Assembly: GCA_900557585.1 (NCBI GenBank)
Contig: USTJ01000036.1
Location: 1-6,902, forward strand
Length of the DNA: 6,902 nt
Source of the DNA: an uncultured Eubacteriales bacterium
Lineage (GTDB): Bacteria > Bacillota > Clostridia > Christensenellales > UBA1242
Reading direction: 5' to 3'
A program made the translations under genes and the position numbers. The notes under the pieces were generated by a model, which saw nothing but the letters and a program-made list of their open reading frames with translations, made no database searches and was not told where the DNA came from. Below, piece by piece: positions 1-5,859 of this stretch; within the stretch, counting starts at the first letter, position 1; the number at the start of each line of letters is the position of its first letter.

Positions 1-1
1 A

Positions 2-1558
2 GCAGTTGGAATTGAACTTGCTTCTCTTGCAACAAGTGAACAAGCAGAAGACATTGTAAATGGTCTTAACCCATATAAAGAAGATGGTACAAGAACCTAT
101 AATCTTGACGAATGCGTTAAAAGTGCAGAAGACATTGCAAATGCTGAAAAACTTAGATATTCTGTAAATTTGGCTTGCCTTGAACTTGTAAACGCTAGAA
201 TGCAAGCAGAAAAAGACAAAGCAAAAATTGCTGAACTTGAAGCAGAAAGAGAACAACTTTCAAAAGAAATTGCAAACAGAGACGAGCAACACAATGTTGT
301 TGTAAACAATCAACAAAAACCTAAAAAGAAAACAAAAAAGACAGTGATGATTTTTGCTGCAATAACTTTGGGTGTTGCGCTTTTGGCAACCTCTCTTGGA
401 TTAAATATTGCCCAAGGAGTTGCAAATAGAGATCTCAGAGGAAATATTGCATCAATTTATGCGGAAAATGAAAGCAAAGATCAAACAATTGCGGAGCAAC
501 AAGCATTTATCAACTCTATTAAAGGCCTTGCTGAAAGACTTGGCTATCAAGAAGGCATGAAAGATGAAAACGGAAACGTTATCACCGTTCAAGTTTTCCT
601 TGAAAGAAAAGCAAGTCAAGATGAAGCATCTTTGAAACAAGAAATTGCCGACATGAAACAAACACTTCGTGGTCTTGGTTATGAAGTTGATGACGGAAAA
701 ACTCTTTCAGGAATTGTTAAAGATGTTTATGATGCTTTCCAAGAAGACAAGAAAAATTCAATTGCAAACGAAGTTATGAGTTCATATCTCCATTTTGCAA
801 ACCTTCTTGAAGATCTTGGAATCAACCCAGAAGAACTTGTTGATGAAAATGGAAATCTTGACACAAGCAAATTTGATAAAGATGTTTCAGCAATTGTTAA
901 AGGTGCTCTTAACAATGCAAATCATTTGAAACAAATTCAAGACAAAATTGATGCATCATTCAAAGCACTTGGCGTTACAAAGACCAATGAAAATGGTGAA
1001 ACAGTTTATAAATCTGCAACCGACTATGCAAACTATGCTGATGCTATCACAGACATTGAAAATGCATATAGCGAAAAATATGAACAACTCAAAGATTCAG
1101 TTGCAAAATCAATCGACAATGCATTTGCTGTAACTGGAATTAAAAAAGCAGACGGAACTGTATATTCTTCAAGAGATTTCGAAACACTTGAAAAAGCAAT
1201 TGACAAATTGGCTGAAGAAAGTGATGAAAAATTCCAAGGATATATTGATTTGATTGATGAAAAGAATGATAAAATTGATGAACTTGAAGTTAAATTTGGA
1301 GAGACAAGAGACTTGCTCGATAAAGCATATGCCGAGATTGACAGCCTCAATAATAAAATAGAAAATCTAAATCAAAAAATCAAAGATCAAGAAAAATCGA
1401 ACGAAGATCAAAACAATTCAGGAAAAGAAGACAATGGCGGAAAAGTTGGCCCTGTTGCTGGTGAAGACAACACTGGTGGTTCACCTCGTCCAGGTCAAAG
1501 AGAAGACGGCAACGACAGTTCAAACGACTATGACAATTCCGATGAAAACTCTCTTTAA
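2..1558 (+). CDS. Single-pass membrane coiled-coil protein, paralogue 1 (5' end cut by window edge)
   Basis: I do not recognise the family. The frame is open from the left edge, so the start lies outside the window; 518 residues are visible, numbered here from the Ala codon at base 2. Residues 1-68 match the N-terminal domain of the downstream gene (LAS..., a Y/F-rich stretch, then EKLRYSVN against PRKFAITVN). By that alignment about 40 residues are missing. Residues 69-97 form a charged coiled coil. A Lys-rich patch (KPKKKTKK) precedes a hydrophobic helix at about 115-137, which suggests N-in, C-out topology. The outer part holds about five degenerate 45-50 residue helical units, several with the pattern LG(I/V/Y)...ENG... 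and a D(Y/F)...AI core (D341, D392). A second coiled coil spans about 410-467. The tail is rich in Gly, Asn and Asp, with PVAGE at 484-488 and RPGQREDGND at 496-505. I see no Cys or Trp after the membrane helix. A structural or spacer role at the cell surface is plausible but unproven. Confidence 0.85.
   Translation, partial: AVGIELASLATSEQAEDIVNGLNPYKEDGTRTYNLDECVKSAEDIANAEKLRYSVNLACLELVNARMQAEKDKAKIAELEAEREQLSKEIANRDEQHNVVVNNQQKPKKKTKKTVMIFAAITLGVALLATSLGLNIAQGVANRDLRGNIASIYAENESKDQTIAEQQAFINSIKGLAERLGYQEGMKDENGNVITVQVFLERKASQDEASLKQEIADMKQTLRGLGYEVDDGKTLSGIVKDVYDAFQEDKKNSIANEVMSSYLHFANLLEDLGINPEELVDENGNLDTSKFDKDVSAIVKGALNNANHLKQIQDKIDASFKALGVTKTNENGETVYKSATDYANYADAITDIENAYSEKYEQLKDSVAKSIDNAFAVTGIKKADGTVYSSRDFETLEKAIDKLAEESDEKFQGYIDLIDEKNDKIDELEVKFGETRDLLDKAYAEIDSLNNKIENLNQKIKDQEKSNEDQNNSGKEDNGGKVGPVAGEDNTGGSPRPGQREDGNDSSNDYDNSDENSL
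1473..1515 (+). repeat. Conserved C-terminal tail repeat, copy 1
   Basis: This 43-base segment in the 3' end of paralogue 1 matches 3303-3345 in paralogue 2 at 40 of 43 positions. The last 20 bases (1496-1515) are identical. It encodes the GGS-x-RPGQREDGN part of the tail. A second identical 17-base block encoding PVAGE lies just upstream (1451-1467, matching 3269-3285). Confidence 0.85.
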
Positions 1559-1570
1559 TATTTAAAAAAC

Positions 1571-1608
1571 AAAAATCCAGACACTGAAAATGTGCTCTGG
1601 ATTTTTTT
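1571..1608 (+). terminator. Intrinsic terminator after paralogue 1
   Basis: A perfect 10-bp stem pairs AAAAATCCAG (1571-1580) with CTGGATTTTT (1597-1606). It is extended inward by an A-T pair and, past a one-base bulge, by CAC/GTG, leaving a 7-base loop. Seven T residues follow at 1602-1608. It begins 12 bases after the stop codon, which is typical of a Rho-independent terminator, and it separates paralogue 1 from paralogue 2. Confidence 0.9.
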
Positions 1609-1640
1609 ATGCCTTTCTTTGAAATTGTTATGAAAATTGT

Positions 1641-1670
1641 TTGACTTGCGAGCTTGTTTTGATGTATATT
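1641..1670 (+). promoter_or_regulatory. Weak candidate promoter in the gap between paralogues
   Basis: TTGACT (1641-1646) and TATATT (1665-1670) are separated by 18 bases, an acceptable sigma-A spacing. If active, it would give a leader of about 180 bases for the next gene. The better promoter at 1777-1805 lies downstream, and AT-rich gaps produce such matches by chance. Apart from this and the sites listed around it, I see no gene or RNA in bases 1609-1776. Confidence 0.25.
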
Positions 1671-1776
1671 CTTGTGGTTTTCGTGCCACTTTGGTTGTTT
1701 GAATGTGGCTGAAAAATATTTTAAAATTTATTTGTTTTCAAAGAGTTTAAAATGCGCGTTTATTGGTGCCTTAGTA

Positions 1777-1805
1777 TTGACTTTTTGATAAAAAAATGGT
1801 AAAAT
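1777..1805 (+). promoter_or_regulatory. Sigma-A-type promoter with extended -10 for paralogue 2
   Basis: TTGACT (1777-1782, five of six consensus bases) is followed after exactly 17 bases by TAAAAT (1800-1805, five of six). A TG at 1797-1798 one base upstream makes an extended -10 (TGGTAAAAT). Transcription would begin near 1812, giving a leader of about 44 bases. A second TATAAT at 1805-1810 has a 22-base spacing and is a poorer fit. Confidence 0.75.
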
Positions 1806-1827
1806 ATAATCACAATAAAAACAACGA

Positions 1828-1849
1828 TATTCCGAAAGGAATAAAGGAG
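1828..1849 (+). promoter_or_regulatory. 5' leader hairpin with GAAA loop abutting the ribosome binding site
   Basis: TATTCC (1828-1833) and GGAATA (1838-1843) form a perfect 6-bp stem closed by the loop GAAA (1834-1837), a stable GNRA tetraloop in a C-G closing context. The stem's last base is the first A of the ribosome binding site AAAGGAG (1843-1849), which sits 6 bases before the ATG at 1856. The hairpin lies inside the predicted leader. It could stabilise the mRNA or tune ribosome loading; that role is inferred. Confidence 0.6.
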
Positions 1850-1855
1850 TGAATT

Positions 1856-3385
1856 ATGGAATTTAAAGGTACAAATAACGCAATTGATAGACTTTCTACA
1901 ATTATTGATTCAGCATCAGGAAAGATTGATAAAGTGCTTGCAGACGATATTAAACAAAAACTCGCAGAGGCGAAAAAACTTCCAAAGGTAGACCTCGCAA
2001 GTGTTTTCAGCGAGCGTGAAGCAAGCATGCTTCTTGAACTTGTGAACCCAATAGACAAGGCAACAGGGAAAAGAGTATTTGAAGATTCAATTTTTGCGCA
2101 AACTTCTGCTGACATTGCAGAACCAAGAAAGTTTGCCATCACTGTAAACCAAAGACTTCGTGGTTTGGTGGCAGAACTTGATAGAGTAAACGTTGAAAAC
2201 CAAAAGAACAGTGTTGAAATTGAAAGACAAAAAGGTGTTATTGAAAAACAACAAGTTGTAATCAATAATCTTGACGCCAAAGTTGATAAAGACCAAAGTT
2301 TCCTTGGAAAAGTTAAAAGATTTGTCAAATCAAAAATTTTCCTTGGTGCTATTGCTGGGGTTCTTCTTACTGCTTCTCTTGCGGGAAATATTACCCTTGG
2401 TGCAAACCTTGCAAAAACTCGTGAACAAAGAAATGATTTTGAAACAAAATATGAATATGTTCTTGCAGAAAACGGAAGAGCGAAAGGTGCGCTCAAAATG
2501 TTTGATTATGACTTTGACGAGGAAAAATCTCTTGATGAAATTATTGGTGATGTTTATTCTGGAACAAAAGCCGAACATAAAGAGGAAGTTGACCAAGCAT
2601 ATGCAATGGTTGTAAAGATTTTTGCAGATAACAACATTGAACTTAAAGATATTTATAATGAAGAAACCGGCGAATATGATGTTTCAAAACTTGAAGGTGA
2701 ACTTGGAACAACTGTGAAAGGTTTAATGCAAAACACAGTAGCACTTCAAGCAGTTGAAAAACAAGTTGGTGCAACATTAGACTTTATCAAAATTGCGAAA
2801 AGGGATGCAAACGGTCAAGTTGTTTTGAAAGATGGCAAAGTTGACTATAAAACTCTTGAAGATTATGAAACTTTGGCAGACGCAATTGAAGACATTGGCA
2901 AAAACTATCAAGCAAGCCTTGACAGAGAAGTTGCTTCTCTTGGTGAAACAGTTGAAGTTGCTTTGAAAAATGCCGGCTCACCAAAAACCATGAAAGACTT
3001 TACATCTGTAAGCAGTGCAATTGAATATCTTGGTTCTCTTGCAAAATCTGCAAACGACGAAATCGCAAGGCTTTCTGGCGAACTTGAAGAAAGAGGCAAA
3101 ACAATTTCAGACCTTCAATTACAAATTGGAGAACTTGAAGGAAAATATAATGAACTTATGGGTGTTAAAGAGACCCTTGAACAAAAAGTTCGTGATTTGG
3201 AAGACCAAAAATCTGGAAACAAAGGTCAAGAAGCTGCCGACAAAGGAAATGGTGGAAACACTGCATCTCCTGTTGCTGGTGAAGAAAAAGACCAAGACAA
3301 TTCTGGTGGTTCACAACGTCCAGGACAAAGAGAAGACGGCAACGATGGCTCTGGTTCATATGACGAAGATGACATGTCAAAATAG
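1856..3385 (+). CDS. Single-pass membrane coiled-coil protein, paralogue 2
   Basis: This complete 509-residue protein is of unrecognised family and is a clear diverged duplicate of the gene before it. The ATG is fixed by AAAGGAG six bases upstream. Residues 1-95 are a predicted cytoplasmic helical domain. About 95-150 is a coiled coil rich in Glu, Gln and Asn. A basic patch (KVKRFVKSK) precedes the membrane helix at about 161-182, implying N-in, C-out. Outside lie four degenerate helical units, colinear with the last four of paralogue 1. They include D336-Y337 and D381-F382 cores, each followed by an AI pair. A second coiled coil spans about 396-454. The tail carries PVAGE (472-476) and RPGQREDGND (488-497) and ends in an acidic stretch. 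I see no Cys or Trp. There is no N-terminal cleavable signal, no LPXTG and no enzymatic motif. It has its own promoter and terminator, so it is probably monocistronic. Surface scaffold, spacer or adhesin-like roles are possible; none is shown. Confidence 0.92.
   Translation: MEFKGTNNAIDRLSTIIDSASGKIDKVLADDIKQKLAEAKKLPKVDLASVFSEREASMLLELVNPIDKATGKRVFEDSIFAQTSADIAEPRKFAITVNQRLRGLVAELDRVNVENQKNSVEIERQKGVIEKQQVVINNLDAKVDKDQSFLGKVKRFVKSKIFLGAIAGVLLTASLAGNITLGANLAKTREQRNDFETKYEYVLAENGRAKGALKMFDYDFDEEKSLDEIIGDVYSGTKAEHKEEVDQAYAMVVKIFADNNIELKDIYNEETGEYDVSKLEGELGTTVKGLMQNTVALQAVEKQVGATLDFIKIAKRDANGQVVLKDGKVDYKTLEDYETLADAIEDIGKNYQASLDREVASLGETVEVALKNAGSPKTMKDFTSVSSAIEYLGSLAKSANDEIARLSGELEERGKTISDLQLQIGELEGKYNELMGVKETLEQKVRDLEDQKSGNKGQEAADKGNGGNTASPVAGEEKDQDNSGGSQRPGQREDGNDGSGSYDEDDMSK
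3303..3345 (+). repeat. Conserved C-terminal tail repeat, copy 2
   Basis: Partner of 1473-1515, differing at three positions, in the 3' end of paralogue 2. The preceding PVAGE block (3269-3285) is identical to 1451-1467 over 17 bases. In between, paralogue 2 has a few extra residues (KDQD), so the two blocks are separately conserved. Confidence 0.85.
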
Positions 3386-3399
3386 TAAAACAAAATTTA

Positions 3400-3430
3400 A
3401 AGGTTCAACCATTTGGTTGAATCTTTTTTT
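3400..3430 (+). terminator. Intrinsic terminator after paralogue 2
   Basis: AGGTTCAACC (3401-3410) pairs with GGTTGAATCT (3415-3424) around an ATTT loop, with one G-U wobble. A-T pairs can extend the base. A T-run occupies 3424-3430. It starts 15 bases after the TAG stop and isolates the upstream pair from the aminopeptidase gene. Confidence 0.9.
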
Positions 3431-3433
3431 ATG

Positions 3434-3458
3434 CAAATTTTGTGTAACGCGAAATTTG
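3434..3458 (+). repeat. Short inverted repeat upstream of the aminopeptidase gene
   Basis: CAAATTT (3434-3440) and AAATTTG (3452-3458) are perfect inverted repeats with an 11-base spacer. Wobble and G-C pairs could extend the stem inward to a GTAAC loop. The right arm overlaps the candidate -35 box at 3456-3461, so it could be an operator. The sequence is AT-rich and chance is a real alternative. Confidence 0.35.
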
Positions 3459-3484
3459 AATATTGAAACCTTTTAAAACATAAT
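3456..3484 (+). promoter_or_regulatory. Weak candidate promoter for the M1 aminopeptidase gene
   Basis: TTGAAT (3456-3461) and CATAAT (3479-3484) are 17 bases apart. A terminator lies just upstream, so some promoter is needed here, and this is the best pair I find. It would start transcription near 3491, directly at the ribosome binding site AAGAGG (3491-3496), leaving a leader of only about 13 bases. Confidence 0.4.
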
Positions 3485-3503
3485 GTTTAAAAGAGGAAAT
3501 AAT

Positions 3504-5003
3504 ATGAAAAATAAAGTGCTGAAAATTTGTTCTTGCCTTTTTGCTGTTTGTTTAATGGTTTTGTTTTCGGGGTGTAGTTTTGCAAATGTTCTGAAAAAGG
3601 TTTCAAAAAATTTGTCTTCATATCAAATTGAAGCGTCTTTTGATGAAGAAACAAAAACTCTTTCGGGAAAAGAAAAAGTTTGTTTTGTGAATGTCACCGA
3701 TGTGACTCTTGAAAATGTTTGTTTCAATTTTTATCCACGCGCGTTTAGAGAAGATTCGAGAATAAAACCATACACCGCAAAAAATCTTGCGAAAGTTTTT
3801 CCAAATGGTGAAAATTTTGGAGACGGAACAATTGAAAAAGTTAAAGTTGATAACAAAACAACATCTTTCATATATGCAAATCAAAGTCAAACCTCATTTT
3901 GCGTTAAGTTTGAAAAACCGCTTGAACCTGGAAAAAGTGTGAACATTGAAATTGAGTTTTCGGTTAAACTTGCTTGTTGCACTCATAGGCTTGGATATTA
4001 TAATGGCACAGTTTCTCTTGGAAACTTTTTTCCTATTCTTGCGGTTTATGAAAAAGGTGAATATGTGACCAATCCTTATTATTCAACAGGTGATTCATTT
4101 TATAGTGAAATGGCAAATTATGATGTTAAAATCACGGTTCCAGACAAATATGCTTTGGCATCTTCTGGAGTTGTGAAAAAAGAAGAAAATGTCCAAAATA
4201 ATAAAATTTTCACCCTTTCGGCACTTGCGGTGCGTGATTTTGCGGTTTCTATGTTTCAAAACTGCAAAACTGTTTCAAAAATGGTGGCAAAAACGCAAAT
4301 TTGCTATGTTGGATACCAAAATGATGATGATTTTGACCAAAATTTGCAAACTGCAACCAAAGTTTTTGAGTTTTACAATAAAACATTCGGGAAATATCCA
4401 TATTCGGTTTTAAACATTGTGAAAGTGCCTTTTGTTCATGGAGGAATGGAATATCCTTGCTTTGTTATCATTTCAGACACAATTACTGATAAGTTTGACA
4501 AAGCAAAAGTGATTGCTCATGAAATTGCGCACCAGTGGTGGTATGGTCTTGTTGGGAACAATCAAGTTAAAGAGGCGTGGCTAGACGAGTCGCTTGCAGA
4601 ATATTCTTCGGTTTTGTTTTTCGAGGCTCATCCAGAATATGGGGCAAAATATGATGAACTTGTAAGCGAGGCTTTTTCGGTTTATACACTTTATGCTGAC
4701 ATTGTGAAAACCACCGAGAAGGGAATAAAAACAAGCATGCTTTTGCCAGTGAACGAGTATAACAGCGAATATGAATATTCATATATGATTTATGTGAAGG
4801 GTATTTTGATGTTTGATGCGCTTCGTGATATTGTTGGAAAGAAAAAATTGCTTTTGTGTTTCAAGAAATATTTTCAAGAATATCAGTTTAAAATTTCATC
4901 AACCGATTGTTTAATTGCATCTTTTCGAAAAACTTCTCGTAGGGACATTGAGGGCTTTTTTGACAGTTGGCTTTCGGGCAAGACTGTTATTGGAACAATA
5001 TAG
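3504..5003 (+). CDS. M1-family zinc aminopeptidase, lipoprotein
   Basis: It removes N-terminal residues from peptides at the outer face of the membrane (role known for the family). ATG 3504 is chosen because AAGAGG sits 7 bases upstream and because it starts the signal peptide directly; ATG 3483 would add seven residues and lacks a ribosome binding site. The product is 499 residues. MKNKVLK, a hydrophobic stretch and LFSGC give a lipoprotein signal with Cys24 as the likely lipidated residue; Phe at -3 is slightly atypical. The N-terminal half fits the M1 beta-rich domain. The peptidase core shows GGMEY (313-317, the GAMEN-type exopeptidase motif), HEIAH at 339-343 and Glu362 after 18 residues (HExxH-X18-E zinc site). 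Tyr430 in YVKG is the expected transition-state Tyr. The chain ends shortly after FFDSWLSG. It is shorter than classical PepN (about 870 residues) and lacks the long C-terminal helical domain, as is usual for short bacterial M1 members. All catalytic residues are present, so it is probably active. Substrate is unknown. Confidence 0.92.
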   Translation: MKNKVLKICSCLFAVCLMVLFSGCSFANVLKKVSKNLSSYQIEASFDEETKTLSGKEKVCFVNVTDVTLENVCFNFYPRAFREDSRIKPYTAKNLAKVFPNGENFGDGTIEKVKVDNKTTSFIYANQSQTSFCVKFEKPLEPGKSVNIEIEFSVKLACCTHRLGYYNGTVSLGNFFPILAVYEKGEYVTNPYYSTGDSFYSEMANYDVKITVPDKYALASSGVVKKEENVQNNKIFTLSALAVRDFAVSMFQNCKTVSKMVAKTQICYVGYQNDDDFDQNLQTATKVFEFYNKTFGKYPYSVLNIVKVPFVHGGMEYPCFVIISDTITDKFDKAKVIAHEIAHQWWYGLVGNNQVKEAWLDESLAEYSSVLFFEAHPEYGAKYDELVSEAFSVYTLYADIVKTTEKGIKTSMLLPVNEYNSEYEYSYMIYVKGILMFDALRDIVGKKKLLLCFKKYFQEYQFKISSTDCLIASFRKTSRRDIEGFFDSWLSGKTVIGTI

Positions 5004-5012
5004 GCAAAATCG

Positions 5013-5042
5013 TTTACAAATCTTGAAAAAGTGTGATAAAAT
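5013..5042 (+). promoter_or_regulatory. Extended -10 promoter for the walJ-like gene
   Basis: TTTACA (5013-5018) and TAAAAT (5037-5042) are 18 bases apart, with TG at 5034-5035 forming an extended -10 (TGATAAAAT). The predicted start near 5049 leaves a leader of about 10 bases before ATG 5059. The -10 region resembles that of paralogue 2 (TGnTAAAAT followed by A/T-TA). Read-through from the aminopeptidase gene is also possible, because no terminator lies between them. Confidence 0.6.
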
Positions 5043-5058
5043 TTATATGAGGCAAAAG

Positions 5059-5850
5059 ATGAGAGTTGTAAATTTAGCATCAGGGAGCAAAGGAAACAGC
5101 ACACTTATAGATTCGGGGAAAATTAAGGTTCTTCTTGATGTTGGGCTGTCTTTGGTTGCGCTTGAAAAAAGGCTTGAACTGGTGAACGAAAAGGCAGAAA
5201 ATATTGATGCAATTGTAATTACGCATGAACATTCAGACCACATTCATTGCCTTGTGAACTTTTTGAAAAAATACAATGCAATTGCCTATGTTCCATCTGA
5301 AATCGTAAACGGATTTTTGAAAGACATTCCAGAATCTGTGCGCGGAAAAATTGTTGAAATGAAAGGATATGATTTCACAATTGGAGACATTTCAGTTCGT
5401 CCATATGCCTTGCCACACGACAGCATTGTTTGCTATGGCTATTCGTTTGTTTGTGGCGATAAAAAAGTGTCTTTTGCAACCGACCTTGGCTTTATGCCAG
5501 AAAATGTTCTTGAAAAAATTGCACAAAGCAATTTGGTTTATATAGAGTCGAACCACGACAAGAAAGTGCTTCTTGGTTGCGCGAAATATCCATATATCAC
5601 AAAGCAAAGAATTTTGGGAGAGCATGGGCATTTGTCAAACGAACAATGTTCAAAGGCAATTGTCAGTCTTGCTAAACTTGGAACAAAATATTTTGTTTTG
5701 TCACACTTGTCCGAAAACACAAACACTGTTGAAATTGCCTATATTACAAATGCAAAAGCACTTGAAAACGCAGGCTTTGTTCTTGAAAAAGATGTGTTTT
5801 TGAGATATTCAAGACAAGACAAACCAGGAAACAACTTTTATTTTTCATAG
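5059..5850 (+). CDS. walJ: WalJ/YycJ-like metallo-beta-lactamase-fold hydrolase
   Basis: The 263-residue product is close to the size of Bacillus YycJ/WalJ and opens with the characteristic LASGSKGNS. Metal-site motifs in order are HEHSDH (56-61, HxHxDH), His120 in LPHD, Asp142 in FATDLG, ESNHD (163-167), HGHLSN (189-194) and His216 in LSHLSEN. All the residues expected for a dinuclear metal centre are present. The protein is cytoplasmic, with no signal or membrane helix. Known relatives are encoded with the WalRK wall-stress system or act as nucleases linked to DNA repair; which applies here is not shown. ATG 5059 is preferred because GAGG (5049-5052) lies 6 bases upstream. In-frame ATG 5047 would add four residues (MRQK) but has no ribosome binding site and falls at or before the predicted transcript start. 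No walR, walK, walH or walI is seen nearby. The next gene follows after nine bases with its ribosome binding site over this stop codon, so they are likely co-transcribed. Confidence 0.9.
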   Translation: MRVVNLASGSKGNSTLIDSGKIKVLLDVGLSLVALEKRLELVNEKAENIDAIVITHEHSDHIHCLVNFLKKYNAIAYVPSEIVNGFLKDIPESVRGKIVEMKGYDFTIGDISVRPYALPHDSIVCYGYSFVCGDKKVSFATDLGFMPENVLEKIAQSNLVYIESNHDKKVLLGCAKYPYITKQRILGEHGHLSNEQCSKAIVSLAKLGTKYFVLSHLSENTNTVEIAYITNAKALENAGFVLEKDVFLRYSRQDKPGNNFYFS

Positions 5851-5856
5851 GAGAGG
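5849..5856 (+). promoter_or_regulatory. Ribosome binding site overlapping the walJ stop codon
   Basis: AGGAGAGG overlaps the TAG stop (5848-5850). AGGAG at 5849-5853 is 6 bases from ATG 5860. This layout favours translational coupling between the hydrolase and the intramembrane protease, and it fixes the start of the latter. Confidence 0.8.
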
Positions 5857-5859
5857 AAA

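Noticed and set aside
170..172. TTG at 170 as start of paralogue 1
   Set aside because: The frame is open to the left edge, the residues before it align with the N-terminal domain of paralogue 2, and there is no ribosome binding site.
1033..1350. Minus-strand open frames opposite the coiled-coil genes (also 1810-2496)
   Set aside because: They mirror the codon bias of the repeat-rich + strand genes (Ser/Leu/Phe-rich translations), have no ribosome binding sites, and lie opposite well-supported genes.
1451..1558. Cell-wall sorting signal in the acidic tails
   Set aside because: There is no LPXTG-like motif, no hydrophobic segment and no basic end after it; the proteins are already anchored by an internal membrane helix.
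1674..1709. Alternative hairpins GTGG/CCAC versus GCCAC/GTGGC, as a possible riboswitch or small RNA
   Set aside because: Stems are only 4-5 bp with 8-15 base loops, there is no recognisable riboswitch core, and no terminator follows.
3483..3503. ATG 3483 as start of the aminopeptidase
   Set aside because: No ribosome binding site upstream; AAGAGG lies between the two ATGs and serves ATG 3504, which also gives a standard lipoprotein signal.
4915..5058. N-terminal extension of the walJ-like gene from TTG 4915
   Set aside because: It would overlap the conserved 3' end of the aminopeptidase gene by 89 bases, lacks a ribosome binding site, and the WalJ family begins right at the LASGS motif after ATG 5059.
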